This document shows, in pieces, positions 8,694 to 17,743 of a stretch of 64,000 nucleotides of DNA. The stretch comes from an uncultured Alistipes sp. (GTDB taxonomy: Bacteria > Bacteroidota > Bacteroidia > Bacteroidales > Rikenellaceae). How positions within the stretch are numbered: position 1 is the stretch's first letter; each line of letters starts with the position of its first letter. The notes below the pieces were generated by a model. The model saw only the letters and a program-made list of their open reading frames with translations. It was not told where the DNA came from and ran no database searches. A program made the translations under genes and the position numbers. The stretch spans positions 113,287 to 177,286 of the forward strand of contig NZ_CASFQD010000025.1 in the NCBI RefSeq assembly GCF_949296715.1, written 5' to 3'.

Positions 8694-8710
8694 GCGCAAA
8701 GCGTGCGGAA

Positions 8711-8725
8711 CACAAAATTTTTGTG
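8711..8725. promoter_or_regulatory. Palindrome over the GH2 -33 region, possible operator
   Basis: CACAAAA, one T, then TTTTGTG: a perfect 7-bp inverted repeat around one base, 18 to 32 bases upstream of the -7 box. Position and symmetry fit a regulator site overlapping the -33 element. No regulator is identified. Confidence 0.35.
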
Positions 8726-8752
8726 CCGCCATCTCCCCGTCTGAACACAAAA

Positions 8753-8780
8753 AGGGAGGAGACCGTTTCCGATCTCCTCC
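8753..8780 (-). terminator. Terminator of the coiled-coil lipoprotein gene
   Basis: Arms 8755-8762 and 8773-8780 (GGAGGAGA/TCTCCTCC) form an 8-bp stem. On the minus strand it is followed by CTTTTTGTG. It lies about 65 bases past the stop at 8844. Confidence 0.75.
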
Positions 8781-8843
8781 TCGGCACGCAGGGTGTCATT
8801 CAGATGTTAGCCTATTCCCACCTTCCCTGCGGAATGTTGCCGT

Positions 8844-11800
8844 CTATTTGGTCTTGATCTGGACCGTGACGGGTGCGAACTCGACACCGAAGTTGTTGGT
8901 GTAGGTCACCTTGACTTCGATCGTCTGCGATACGGGCTTCAGGCTGCTGTCTTCACCCGTGTAGGTGATGACGCCGGTAGCTTCGTCGAATGCGAAGTTC
9001 ACGTTGCTGAACGTCGTCTCGTACTTCACTTTACCGCCCAATGCCGTGGCGAGGTTTGCGTGCAGACCGCTCTCCGTCGATGCGTCGAAGACGTTGGTGT
9101 TGGTCTCCTTGCCGGCCTCGCCGCTCTGGTAGGTCGAGTTGAGCGTCAGCAGCTGGGCTACCTTGAACGATGCGCCCTGCGAAAGTTCGAACTCGTTGCC
9201 CTTGGTTGCTACCGTAATCTCCTTGTCGGCATACGGGCTGTCGATGGCCACGGTGAAGGTTACGCGCGAATCCTTGACCTCCTCATTGCTGTTGGTGAAT
9301 ACGAGGTAGGCGTCTACCTTGAGCTCCAGAGCGCCCCAGTCGTTCCAGATCAGCTTGTTGTCGGCGTCGATCTCCGGAACGGTCTGACCGTTCTCTGCCA
9401 TCTCGTCGAGCTTGTCGCCCTGCAGCTCCTTGTTGATCTCGTAGACAACCTTCACGCCCGGGAGAGCCTGCTCGCCCTCGCCAACCTGATAGGTGTAGGC
9501 GTTGCCCAGCGGCTGTGCGACCACGTCGTAGCGCGAACCGTCTGCGTTGAATTCGGCGATGGCGTTGACGCGGCCGTCCGTTACGAAGAGCGGGTTGGGC
9601 GTCAGCTCGGCGCTAGCCTCCTTCAGCGTGATTTCGGCCGGGATGACGATCTCCAGACCACTCTTGTCAGCGAGCGTCAGGGTCGAACGGTAGGTCTTGA
9701 ACTCGTACTCGGCGGGGAAGGTGACGTTGATGTTATTGCCTGCTACGGCGAGTTTGGCCTCGTCATCGCCCGTTGTGGCCGACATGGCGGCTACGACTCC
9801 GAGGAAGGTTTCCTTGCTGCCGAATGCCTCCTTGTAGTTGTCGTTCCAGAGAGCCTCGGCGAAGTTCTCGGCTACGGTGTAGGTCGACGTGCCGACATAC
9901 ATCACTTCCTTGCTGATTTCGTAGCTGATCTCCGGAGCACCGGACGCCGTTACGGGGATCGTGATCGTCGTCGTGGTCTTGTCGCTGTGTACAAACTTGG
10001 CGTATGCAATGTACTCTCCGCCCTCGGCGAAGGTCATGCCGTAGAACGTCGGTGTGATACGCTGTACATCGTTTTCGGCCGTCGGGGTCGAGTTCATTAC
10101 CAGCGTGACATAGGCTCCATCTACGATCTCACCTGCGTTATCGGCGATATAAGAAGCCCATTGGTTTGCGAGAGCAAATTTGTTGAAATCTTCGATGCTG
10201 CCCATTTGATAGGTGTAGGCGGGTTTCATCTCCTTGTAATGCTCAACCGTTACCTTCGGCTCCATATCTACGGGGTTACCCGTGTAGATCTTGCTGAGGG
10301 CCTTCGTGTGGTTCCATGCGATTGCGGTTTGCGGAACACTGGTCTCCACACCGTTGGATACGACCGTTACCTTGTGCTGGGCCTCGCCGATCTCCAGGGA
10401 CTTTTCGCCGAGAGCTACCGTGAAGGTTACCTTGCTCGATGTAATGTTATCGCCGATCAGGTCGGTGTCGGTGGTCGGCAGGTTCGCTTCGTCGATCTGC
10501 ACCGACTCGGCCGTTACCTTGTAACTCTTTTCGTTAGCGGAATTGATCGTGATCTTTTTGGCGTCGAATGCGCTGCGGCTGCTTTCCAGTACGCCTTCCC
10601 ACATCTCCGACAGCGGCATGTACTTCTTGCCGTCGAAGTAGTAGACATCGAAGCCCTCGAGGAAGTTGACTACCGAGTAGTCGTTGTACTTGAGGCTGCT
10701 GCTGTACAGGCCGTTCGACAGGCCGGCAACGAGTTTTCCTTCGTCATCGACCTTGACGATCCGCAGGTTGTCGTTGATGCGTGCAGCCCATCCGGTGGGG
10801 TACAGGCCGAGGAACGACGTGGTGTAGTCGATGCCCGTGTGCGTGGTCTGCTCATCCTCCGAGCCGGTCGTGACACCTGCGATCTTGATGTTCAGCGCGA
10901 TGGCAAGCGTCTCGTCGTTGTCTGAACCGAACTTGTAGGCGGTCGTGGCCTTGACGGTGAACTCACCCTCGTTCTCCTCGCTTGCGGTGACGCTCTCCAC
11001 CGTGAAGGCGGGGCTGTTCGTGCTGCTCATCGAAACCTTGCGCGTGATGATCGAAACGGTCGCCTTCTTCTTGTCCGCAATATTCTTGGCCAGCGAAGCG
11101 GGCGATACGCGGAAGGTCATCTCGAGCGTCTGGTTGCCGAGGTATTCCTTGCCGTCCTTACCGAAGTCGATGTAGGGCGCGGGCGTTACGGGGATGCGGT
11201 TCGAGGTCTCGCTCAGCGACGAGGGAACATAAACCAGCGACTGGATGCGGTTCTCCAGCGCAAACAGGCGCTCGCTGAACTCGTTCATGAGTTCGCTCAT
11301 CTTTTTCTGGTTGCCGTCTACCAGAATCTGCAGCTCGTTGGCGTCAATCTGCGTCTGGTTGGCCTGGATAAAGGCGATCAGGGCGGCGGCGTAGTCGCTC
11401 TGCTCGTTCTCCATCTCGGCAATAAGTTTGGCCAGCGTCTCGTTGTAGGTGGCATAGTCGTTCAGAGCGGCGTTGGTGATGTAGCCGTTGTTCGTCAGGT
11501 AGGCGGCGATGGCCTCGTTCAGGCTGTCGCCCAGCCAGGGCTCGCCATCGAGCATTTCGCTGATCTGCGACTCGATCAGCGTGTTGACATCGCTCTCGGT
11601 CAGAACCTCGATTCCCTCCAAGGCTTCGACGCGCTTGGCCAGCGCCTCGACATCGGCAGCCGAGCCCTCGAGTGCGGCGAGACGCTCTTTCAGCTCCTGA
11701 ATGTCGCCCGAGAAATCCACGGCGGGCAGCTCGCCGACCGTACCCTCGAGTGCCGTGAGCTTGTTGTTGATCTCCTCAAGCTCGGCCTTGTAGTCCTCCT

Positions 11801-12227
11801 GAATGCCCTCGATGAGCGCCTCCAGCTCGCTGACGGCACCCTTCGTGGCCAGTTCGTTGCGGAGCGTCTCCTCCGACGACTGGATTGCGCCGTCGACGTA
11901 CTCCTTCAGCTCCTGCGACAGCTCGTTGAGCTTGGCCTGCACGTCGCCGATGGCCTCCAGCTTCTGATCGATCGAGGCGACGTCGGTCTTCACGCCATCG
12001 AGTTCGCTGCGCAGGGCGGCTACCTCCTCGTTCAGGGCGTCGAGACTCGGAATCGCGTTCCGGACGCTCTCGATCTGCTCGTCAAGGTCGGCAACCGTCA
12101 CGTACAGCTCGTCGAGGCGGTTGTTGATTTTGTCGATGTCGTCGTCGTAATTCTTACAACCGACACCGGCAAGCATGATTCCCGAAAGAACCAATGCCAG
12201 GAAATTCCTTAATAAGTTGTGTTTCAT
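8844..12227 (-). CDS. Large lipoprotein with long N-terminal coiled coil
   Basis: A 1127-residue lipoprotein with a type II signal peptide (lipobox AGVGC, Cys24), probably on the cell surface or in the outer membrane. Residues about 28-340 are a heptad-rich coiled coil with repeated LEAL/LDELY segments. This resembles the DUF4988/PL29-lyase N-terminal type of domain seen in Bacteroidetes lipoproteins. The remaining 780 residues look like a chain of beta-sandwich repeats: strands separated by Gly/Asp/Thr turns, with recurring AYTYQ(M/V)G and VTFTVA segments at roughly 100-150-residue spacing. No catalytic motif is visible. The ATG at 12227 is chosen because the lipoprotein signal starts there; a longer frame to 12275 adds nothing plausible. 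A stalk-like adhesin or surface scaffold is my inference. Confidence 0.75.
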   Translation of the reverse strand: MKHNLLRNFLALVLSGIMLAGVGCKNYDDDIDKINNRLDELYVTVADLDEQIESVRNAIPSLDALNEEVAALRSELDGVKTDVASIDQKLEAIGDVQAKLNELSQELKEYVDGAIQSSEETLRNELATKGAVSELEALIEGIQEDYKAELEEINNKLTALEGTVGELPAVDFSGDIQELKERLAALEGSAADVEALAKRVEALEGIEVLTESDVNTLIESQISEMLDGEPWLGDSLNEAIAAYLTNNGYITNAALNDYATYNETLAKLIAEMENEQSDYAAALIAFIQANQTQIDANELQILVDGNQKKMSELMNEFSERLFALENRIQSLVYVPSSLSETSNRIPVTPAPYIDFGKDGKEYLGNQTLEMTFRVSPASLAKNIADKKKATVSIITRKVSMSSTNSPAFTVESVTASEENEGEFTVKATTAYKFGSDNDETLAIALNIKIAGVTTGSEDEQTTHTGIDYTTSFLGLYPTGWAARINDNLRIVKVDDEGKLVAGLSNGLYSSSLKYNDYSVVNFLEGFDVYYFDGKKYMPLSEMWEGVLESSRSAFDAKKITINSANEKSYKVTAESVQIDEANLPTTDTDLIGDNITSSKVTFTVALGEKSLEIGEAQHKVTVVSNGVETSVPQTAIAWNHTKALSKIYTGNPVDMEPKVTVEHYKEMKPAYTYQMGSIEDFNKFALANQWASYIADNAGEIVDGAYVTLVMNSTPTAENDVQRITPTFYGMTFAEGGEYIAYAKFVHSDKTTTTITIPVTASGAPEISYEISKEVMYVGTSTYTVAENFAEALWNDNYKEAFGSKETFLGVVAAMSATTGDDEAKLAVAGNNINVTFPAEYEFKTYRSTLTLADKSGLEIVIPAEITLKEASAELTPNPLFVTDGRVNAIAEFNADGSRYDVVAQPLGNAYTYQVGEGEQALPGVKVVYEINKELQGDKLDEMAENGQTVPEIDADNKLIWNDWGALELKVDAYLVFTNSNEEVKDSRVTFTVAIDSPYADKEITVATKGNEFELSQGASFKVAQLLTLNSTYQSGEAGKETNTNVFDASTESGLHANLATALGGKVKYETTFSNVNFAFDEATGVITYTGEDSSLKPVSQTIEVKVTYTNNFGVEFAPVTVQIKTK

Positions 12228-12328
12228 AGATAAATAATTTGGATGATAGAAGTGTTTGTATGCAGTTATTATCAATGTGTTAGCGCCTTGTCAGTTATTT
12301 GTTAGTATCATATATGATACGCGCATTG

Positions 12329-12336
12329 CAAAGATA
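12329..12336 (-). promoter_or_regulatory. -7 box of the coiled-coil lipoprotein gene
   Basis: TATCTTTG on the minus strand, about 100 bases before the ATG at 12227, giving a leader of about 95 bases. It lies in an AT-rich divergent region shared with the small HTH gene. Confidence 0.6.
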
Positions 12337-12381
12337 TATATAAAAATTTGCGTAACAAATTTTTTCGGCAATTTTTTTGAA

Positions 12382-12600
12382 ATGGGAATGGATTATCGTG
12401 AGGAGGTCGCGTATATCTCGCGGCGTATCAAAGAATTACGGCTGGAAAACAAATTGACTGTACAGGAACTTGCCTACCGTTGCGACATGGAACGGTCGAA
12501 CCTGAGCCGCATCGAGGCCGGGCGGACGAATCTGACGCTGAAGACGCTTTGCGCGATCTGCAATGCCCTGAACGTCACCTTGCGCGACGTGATCCGTTGA
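12382..12600 (+). CDS. Small XRE-family HTH transcriptional regulator
   Basis: A 72-residue protein that is almost entirely a Cro/C1-type helix-turn-helix: RRIKELR, then the VQELAYRCDMERSNLSRIE helices, then LKTLCAICNALNV. It carries no sensor domain. The frame is open further upstream, to 12256, but that part encodes AT-rich, non-conserved sequence and overlaps the divergent promoter. The ATG at 12382 (or 12388) is therefore preferred. It may regulate the divergent lipoprotein gene or itself; this is inference from position. Confidence 0.8.
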   Translation: MGMDYREEVAYISRRIKELRLENKLTVQELAYRCDMERSNLSRIEAGRTNLTLKTLCAICNALNVTLRDVIR

Positions 12601-12684
12601 CGTTCATACCTTATATATATTATGAAAACGGTTTCCCGCCGGGACTCCGCCGGGAGACTGTTTGTCGCTTTTCGGCAAAATTCG

Positions 12685-12692
12685 TATCTTTA
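12685..12692 (+). promoter_or_regulatory. -7-like box of the cvpA-rsgA-trmH operon
   Basis: TATCTTTA, one mismatch from the consensus, 26 bases before the TTG start at 12718. Confidence 0.55.
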
Positions 12693-12717
12693 CCGAACGA
12701 ATTGAAACTGCTTTCCT

Positions 12718-13326
12718 TTGAATACGATTGATCTGATAGTCTGCCTGGTACTCGTCGTCGCCGTATGGTGCGGCTTCCGGCGGGGATTCATCCTGCAGGT
12801 CTGCTCGCTTGCGGGCATCGTGCTCGGTATCTGGCTGGCGGCGCGCTACGGCGCCGAGGTCGGGGCGCTGCTGCACCTCGAGGAGCGTTTTGCCGCCGCG
12901 GGCGGCTTCATCACGGTGCTGGTCGTCGTGATCCTTGCCGTCGCGCTCCTGGGGCGGCTGCTGCGCAAACTTTTCCATTTTGCCGGGTTCGGCGTCCCGG
13001 ACGTGGCGCTGGGCATCGTCGTCTCGGTCGCCAAATACCTGCTGGTCGTGAGCGTGCTCTTCTCGGCGTTCGACACCCTGAATGCCGACTACTCGCTTGT
13101 GGACCGCCGGACGATCGCCCGCTCGAAGAGCTACGGCCCCGTGCTGCGGATTTCGCAGTGGATGCTGCCCCGCCTCAAGCAGGCCGGGACGGAGGTCACG
13201 ATGCCCGACCTGCCGCGCCTCGAGGAGCTCGTGCCGGACAAGGAGCGCGGGACGGGTGCCGCGAAGGAGCACTCCGGAAAACCGGTGTCCGGGTCGGAAC
13301 AGGCGCCGGACCTTGAAACCTGTTGA
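12718..13326 (+). CDS. CvpA family membrane protein
   Basis: A 202-residue protein with four predicted transmembrane segments in the first 130 residues and the CvpA signature near the start (IDLIV...WCGFRRGFILQV). The C-terminal 60 residues are hydrophilic and low in complexity. CvpA in E. coli is needed for colicin V production and envelope stress resistance; in Bacteroidetes the role is unknown. The start is TTG: no ATG or GTG lies near, and the promoter box is well placed for it. It is followed after 3 bases by rsgA. Confidence 0.85.
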   Translation: MNTIDLIVCLVLVVAVWCGFRRGFILQVCSLAGIVLGIWLAARYGAEVGALLHLEERFAAAGGFITVLVVVILAVALLGRLLRKLFHFAGFGVPDVALGIVVSVAKYLLVVSVLFSAFDTLNADYSLVDRRTIARSKSYGPVLRISQWMLPRLKQAGTEVTMPDLPRLEELVPDKERGTGAAKEHSGKPVSGSEQAPDLETC

Positions 13327-13329
13327 GCG

Positions 13330-14250
13330 ATGGAGAAGAATTTTACAGGAACGGTGGTTCGTGCGACCGGCAGCTGGTACGACGTCCTGCACGACGGGGC
13401 GCCGGTGCGCTGCCGCATCCGGGGCCGCCTGCGCCTGAAGGGGGTGCGGTCGACCAACCCGGTGGTCGTGGGCGACGAGGTGCGCTGCGAGGCGGATGAA
13501 AACGGCGACCACGTCATCGTGGACATCGTGCCGCGGCGCAACTACGTCATCCGCCGGGCATCGAACCTCTCGAAGGAGTCGCACATCATCGCGGCGAACA
13601 TCGACCGCGCGCTGCTCATGGTGACGCTGCGCCAGCCCGAGACGCCGCCCGAGTTCGTCGACCGCTTCCTCGTGACGTGCGAGGCCTACAAGATTCCGGT
13701 CGTGATCCTGCTCTCGAAGATGGACCTGCAGGATGCGGAGGCCGTTGCGGCGTTCCGTGCCGTCTACGAAGGGGCCGGGTACGAGGTGCTGGAGGTCTCG
13801 GCGACGGACGGCAAAGGGGTGGAGCGCGTCCGGGAGCTGCTGGCAGGGTGCCGCACGCTCGTCTCGGGCAACTCGGGCGTGGGCAAGTCGACGCTCATCC
13901 GGACGATCGACCCGACGCTCGACATCCGCACGGGCGAAATCTCCGAGAGCCACCACAAGGGGCGCCACACGACGACCTTCTCGACGATGTATCCGCTGGC
14001 CGGGGGCGGGGCAGTAATCGACACGCCCGGCATCAAGGGCTTCGGGCTGATCGACATCGACGATGCCGAACTGTGGCACTACTTCCCCGAGATGATGCGC
14101 ACGGCGCCCGGGTGCCGCTTCTACAACTGCACGCACACGCACGAACCGGGCTGCGCCGTCATCGGGGCGGTGCGGAGCGGCGACATCTCGCTGGCCCGCT
14201 ACGAAAGTTACCTGAAAATCCTCGACGAAGATGACAAGTACCGCAAATAG
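13330..14250 (+). CDS. rsgA: Ribosome small subunit-dependent GTPase RsgA
   Basis: A 306-residue circularly permuted GTPase that checks late assembly of the 30S subunit. An N-terminal OB fold (VVRATGSWYDV) is followed by the G motifs in permuted order: LLSKMD (about 128-132, with Ser in place of the usual Asn), G1 GNSGVGKST (180-188) and G3 DTPG (231-234). The C-terminal zinc site is Cys262, Cys267, His269 and Cys275. It is the second gene of the operon and overlaps trmH by 20 bases. Confidence 0.95.
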   Translation: MEKNFTGTVVRATGSWYDVLHDGAPVRCRIRGRLRLKGVRSTNPVVVGDEVRCEADENGDHVIVDIVPRRNYVIRRASNLSKESHIIAANIDRALLMVTLRQPETPPEFVDRFLVTCEAYKIPVVILLSKMDLQDAEAVAAFRAVYEGAGYEVLEVSATDGKGVERVRELLAGCRTLVSGNSGVGKSTLIRTIDPTLDIRTGEISESHHKGRHTTTFSTMYPLAGGGAVIDTPGIKGFGLIDIDDAELWHYFPEMMRTAPGCRFYNCTHTHEPGCAVIGAVRSGDISLARYESYLKILDEDDKYRK

Positions 14251-14917
14251 GGAACCGGCATGGTATGCCGCGCGCATCGCCTGCCTTCGGGAGTTCATGA
14301 CCGAAGAGCGCTACGACCTCTTCCGCCGCACGGTGGCGAGCCGCACGCGTTATCTGACCGTGCTGGCCGAGAACATGTACCACGGGCAGAATGCCGCGGC
14401 GCTGATCCGCCACTGCGAGGCCTTCGGCGTGCAGCGCATGCACACCGTCGAGACGCTCTGCCGCTTCGAGCCCAATGCGGCCATCGCGCGCGGCACGGAG
14501 CAGTGGGTCGATGTCGTGCGACACCCCTCGACGGCCGATGCCCTGGCGGCGCTGAAGGCCGAGGGGTACCGCATCGTGGCGACGACGCCCCACCGCGGGG
14601 ACCATACGCCCGAGACGTTCGACGTGGCGGCAGGCCCCTTCGCCCTGGTCTTCGGCACGGAGCATGCGGGTATTTCGGACGAGGTGATCGCCGCAGCCGA
14701 CGAGTTCCTGCGCATCCCGATGTGCGGCATGGTCGAGAGCCTCAATGTCTCGGCTTCGGCCGCGATCCTCATCTACATGCTCTCCGAGCGGGTGCGGCTG
14801 ACGGTTCCCAACTGGCGCATGGACGACGCCGCACAGGCCGAGGTGCTCTACCGCTGGATGACGACGAGCGTGCGCGACGCGGCGGCGATCCTCGAAAAAC
14901 AGTTTCCCGAAAAGTAA
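14231..14917 (+). CDS. trmH: TrmH-type tRNA 2'-O-methyltransferase
   Basis: A 228-residue SPOUT (knotted) methyltransferase. It has the substrate motif NMYHGQNAAALIRHCEAFG, the SAM-binding FGTEHAGIS, and the knot segment IPMCGMVESLNVSASAAI. The C-terminal helices resemble tRNA Gm18 methyltransferase TrmH rather than RlmB. It starts inside the end of rsgA, so translation is probably coupled. The TrmH target (G18) is inferred from family resemblance. Confidence 0.85.
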   Translation: MTSTANREPAWYAARIACLREFMTEERYDLFRRTVASRTRYLTVLAENMYHGQNAAALIRHCEAFGVQRMHTVETLCRFEPNAAIARGTEQWVDVVRHPSTADALAALKAEGYRIVATTPHRGDHTPETFDVAAGPFALVFGTEHAGISDEVIAAADEFLRIPMCGMVESLNVSASAAILIYMLSERVRLTVPNWRMDDAAQAEVLYRWMTTSVRDAAAILEKQFPEK

Positions 14918-14927
14918 GACAAACGCC

Positions 14928-16127
14928 ATGAATACGATCCTGCGCAAACAGTTTCTCATCCATGTAGCCCAGACGTCGCCCTCGCCGATGCTCGTCGAGG
15001 TGGCGCGCGCCGAAGGTTCGTTCTTCTATACGCCCGAGGGCAAACGCTATTACGACCTGGTGGCCGGTGTCTCGGTGAGCAACGTCGGCCATGCGAATCC
15101 AGCCGTCGTGCGCGCCGTGCAGGAGCAGGCTGCGCGCTACATGCACGTGATGGTCTACGGCGAGCTGGTCGAGTCGCCGCAGGTGGAGTATGCCGCGCGC
15201 ATCGCGTCGCTGCTGCCCGGGGCGCTCGAAAGCGTCTACTTCGTCAACTCGGGCGCCGAGGCGGTCGAGGGGGCGTTGAAGCTGGCCAAGCGCTTCACGG
15301 GACGCACCGAGATGATCTCCATGCGGCGGGCCTACCACGGTTCGACGCACGGCGCGATGAGCATGATGGGGGCGCCCGAGGGCGAGGAGTGGAAGGAGCC
15401 CTTCCGCCCGCTGCTGCCCGACGTGCAGGCTATCGAGTTCAACGACTTTGAGGCCCTGCAGCGCATCACCCGCCGCACGGCCTGCGTGCTGGCCGAGCCC
15501 GTGCAGGGCGAGGCGGGCGTGCGGCCGCCGAAGCCGGGCTATCTGGAGGCGCTGCGGCGCCGCTGCGACAAGGTGGGGGCGCTGCTCATCTTCGACGAGA
15601 TACAGACCGGCCTGGGACGCACCGGCGCGATGTTCGCCTCGCTGCGCTACGGCGTTACGCCCGACATCGTCTGCCTGGCCAAGGCCTTCGGCGGGGGCAT
15701 GCCCCTCGGGGCCTTCGTCTCGCGGCACGAGATTATGGATACGCTGCAGCACGACCCGGCGCTGGGCCACATCACCACCTTCGGCGGCCATCCGGTCTGC
15801 TGCGCCGCGGGGCTTGCGGCGCTGAACTACCTGTTAGAAAACCGCATCGTCGAGAGCGTCGAGTCGAAGGGCGCCCTCTACGAGGAGCTGCTCGCGGACC
15901 ATCCCGCCGTGCGGGAGATCCGCCGCGCGGGGCTGCTGCTGGCCGTCGAACTGGGCGACCCGGCGAAGCTCTACCGGATCATGGAGCTCTTCAAGGAGGC
16001 GGGCATCTTGAGCGACTGGTTCCTCTACTGCGACACGGCCTTCCGTATCTCGCCGCCGCTGACGATCTCCGAGGAGGAGGTGCGCGAGAGCGCCGCGCTC
16101 GTCCGCAAGTGCCTCGACCGGCTGTAA
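14928..16127 (+). CDS. Class III PLP-dependent aminotransferase
   Basis: A 399-residue fold-type I aminotransferase of the acetylornithine/ornithine/4-aminobutyrate group. It shows the cofactor-phosphate segment NSGAEAVEGALKLA, the DEIQTGLGRTG motif and the Schiff-base lysine in CLAKAFGGGMP. The substrate cannot be read from the sequence, and no arginine-biosynthesis gene is adjacent. It is the last gene of the cvpA-rsgA-trmH operon (10-base gap) and ends 15 bases from the convergent GNAT gene. Confidence 0.85.
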   Translation: MNTILRKQFLIHVAQTSPSPMLVEVARAEGSFFYTPEGKRYYDLVAGVSVSNVGHANPAVVRAVQEQAARYMHVMVYGELVESPQVEYAARIASLLPGALESVYFVNSGAEAVEGALKLAKRFTGRTEMISMRRAYHGSTHGAMSMMGAPEGEEWKEPFRPLLPDVQAIEFNDFEALQRITRRTACVLAEPVQGEAGVRPPKPGYLEALRRRCDKVGALLIFDEIQTGLGRTGAMFASLRYGVTPDIVCLAKAFGGGMPLGAFVSRHEIMDTLQHDPALGHITTFGGHPVCCAAGLAALNYLLENRIVESVESKGALYEELLADHPAVREIRRAGLLLAVELGDPAKLYRIMELFKEAGILSDWFLYCDTAFRISPPLTISEEEVRESAALVRKCLDRL

Positions 16128-16142
16128 CCGCTGAAAGGTGTT

Positions 16143-16781
16143 TCAGAGAAAACTTCCGGCCAGTTTCCGGAAGAGCCGTTGGGATTCCGTGACTGCCTTC
16201 TCCTTCGGAGGAAAGGTCCGGTCGAATGTTTCGAGATTATCTGATGAGGCCGCGGCATAGGCTGCTCCCTCGTCGTATCGGCCCGCCGCATCGTGCAGGG
16301 CTCCGGGACGCAGTTCCCGGGCCAGCAACGCCGCCGGGTAGCGCCCCTCGCGATCCGTGATGCCGTAGTGTTTTGATGCAACGAATCCGAAACGTGCGTA
16401 ATACGCCGGGTCCCCGCAGATGAGTATGGCGGCATGCCCTTGTGCTGCAGCCTTTTCCATTGTATGTACGATCAGTTTGCTCCCGATTCCCCGACGGCGG
16501 TAGGTGGGCAGCACACCCACCGGTCCGAATGTGATGACAGAAAGCACTTTCCCGTCCGGACGGATGATGCCGGTCCGGGCATAGGCGATGCATCCGACGA
16601 TCTCTTCTTCGTGCAGTGCTACGAAATCGAGTTCGGATATGTATTGCGGCGAATTGCGCAGCCGATGCAGGAGCAGATGTTCGCTGCATCCCGGTTCATA
16701 GACATTCCAGAACGCTTCGCGTGTGATCTCTTCGGTGCGTCTCCGTTCTTGTTCTGTCCCGGGTCTCAACAGAATTTCCAT
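16143..16781 (-). CDS. GNAT family N-acetyltransferase
   Basis: A 212-residue protein resembling YhbS-type acetyltransferases. The acetyl-CoA-binding signature VLPTYRRRGIGSKLI lies near residue 95, preceded by strand FGPVGV and followed by CGDPAYYARFGFV. The C-terminal 50 residues are variable. Base composition is lower in GC than that of the neighbours, which hints at recent acquisition. It follows nfo by 9 bases and is probably cotranscribed with it. The substrate is unknown. Confidence 0.85.
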   Translation of the reverse strand: MEILLRPGTEQERRRTEEITREAFWNVYEPGCSEHLLLHRLRNSPQYISELDFVALHEEEIVGCIAYARTGIIRPDGKVLSVITFGPVGVLPTYRRRGIGSKLIVHTMEKAAAQGHAAILICGDPAYYARFGFVASKHYGITDREGRYPAALLARELRPGALHDAAGRYDEGAAYAAASSDNLETFDRTFPPKEKAVTESQRLFRKLAGSFL

Positions 16782-16790
16782 ATCCGGATG

Positions 16791-17639
16791 TCAGGCTTCC
16801 TCGGCAAAGGCCTTCAGGCGGGCGATCTCCTCGGCCCAGCGGCTCTCGTCGGGCGTTTCGAGGATCAGCGGAATGCCGTCGAAGCGCGCATCGCGCGCGA
16901 TGTAGCGGAAACACTCCATGCCGATCATCCCGTCGCCCAGCGGCGTGTGGCGGTCGACGCGGCTGCCGAGAATCTTCAGCGCGTCGTTCAGGTGCATGCC
17001 CTTCAGGTAGCGGAAGCCCACGACGCGCTCCAGCTCGGCGAAGGTCTCCGCGCATGCCTCGGCCGTGCGCAGGTCGTACCCCGCGGCAAAGGCGTGGCAG
17101 GTGTCGATGCAGACCCCCACGCGCGACTTGTCCTCCACGCGGTTGATCAGGTAGGCGAGGTGCTCGAAGCGGAAGCCGAGGTTCGAACCCTGCCCCGCGG
17201 TGTTCTCGATGACGGCCGTCACGCCGTGCGTGGCTTCGAGTGCGAGGTTGATCGACGCGGCGATGCGGTCGAGGCTCTCCTCCTCGGTGATCTGCTTCAG
17301 GTGGCTCCCGGGGTGGAAGTTGAGGCGGTCGAGCCCCAGCTGCTCGCAGCGCTTCATCTCCTCGATGAAGGCCTCGCGCGACTTGGCCAGCCCTTCGGCG
17401 TCGGGATGCCCGAGGTTGATCAGGTACGAGTCGTGGGGCAGGATCTGCGCCGGCGTGTAGCCGTACTCGTCGCAGGCGCGGCGGAAGGCGTCGATCTCGG
17501 CCGCCGTGAGGGGCTTGGCGACCCACTGCCGCTGGTTCTTCGTGAAGAGCGCGAAGGCCGTGGCTCCTATCCGGTGTGCATTGGCGGGGGCGTTCTCCGT
17601 GCCGCCCGCGGCACTTACGTGTGCTCCAAAATACTTCAT
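16791..17639 (-). CDS. nfo: Deoxyribonuclease IV (AP endonuclease)
   Basis: A 282-residue zinc-dependent apurinic/apyrimidinic endonuclease of base excision repair. It shows the family signatures GAHVSAAGG, FHPGSHL, IENTAGQG, CIDTCHAFAAGYD, MHLNDA and DRHTPLGDG, which carry the histidine, aspartate and glutamate ligands of the trinuclear zinc site. Length is normal. It is transcribed from its own promoter, divergent from the DUF3078 gene, and followed by the GNAT gene. Confidence 0.95.
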   Translation of the reverse strand: MKYFGAHVSAAGGTENAPANAHRIGATAFALFTKNQRQWVAKPLTAAEIDAFRRACDEYGYTPAQILPHDSYLINLGHPDAEGLAKSREAFIEEMKRCEQLGLDRLNFHPGSHLKQITEEESLDRIAASINLALEATHGVTAVIENTAGQGSNLGFRFEHLAYLINRVEDKSRVGVCIDTCHAFAAGYDLRTAEACAETFAELERVVGFRYLKGMHLNDALKILGSRVDRHTPLGDGMIGMECFRYIARDARFDGIPLILETPDESRWAEEIARLKAFAEEA

Positions 17640-17666
17640 ACGGGTCTAAAAGGATTTATCTATGGA

Positions 17667-17674
17667 CAAAGTTA
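17667..17674 (-). promoter_or_regulatory. -7 box of nfo
   Basis: TAACTTTG on the minus strand, 27 bases before the ATG at 17639. Confidence 0.65.
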
Positions 17675-17695
17675 ACGATTTTGTAAATAAATTCA

Positions 17696-17703
17696 TAAAT
17701 TTG
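17696..17703 (+). promoter_or_regulatory. -7 box of the DUF3078/S41 operon
   Basis: TAAATTTG, 40 bases before the ATG at 17744. The nfo and DUF3078 boxes lie back to back within 40 bases. Confidence 0.65.
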
Positions 17704-17743
17704 CGCTTGACCGCAATTCAAAATCAACCGCAAGTCCTTCCCG

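Noticed and set aside
12256..12381. N-terminal extension of the HTH protein from an ATG at 12256
   Set aside because: The extension is AT-rich, lies over the divergent promoter of the lipoprotein gene and has no HTH-family similarity.
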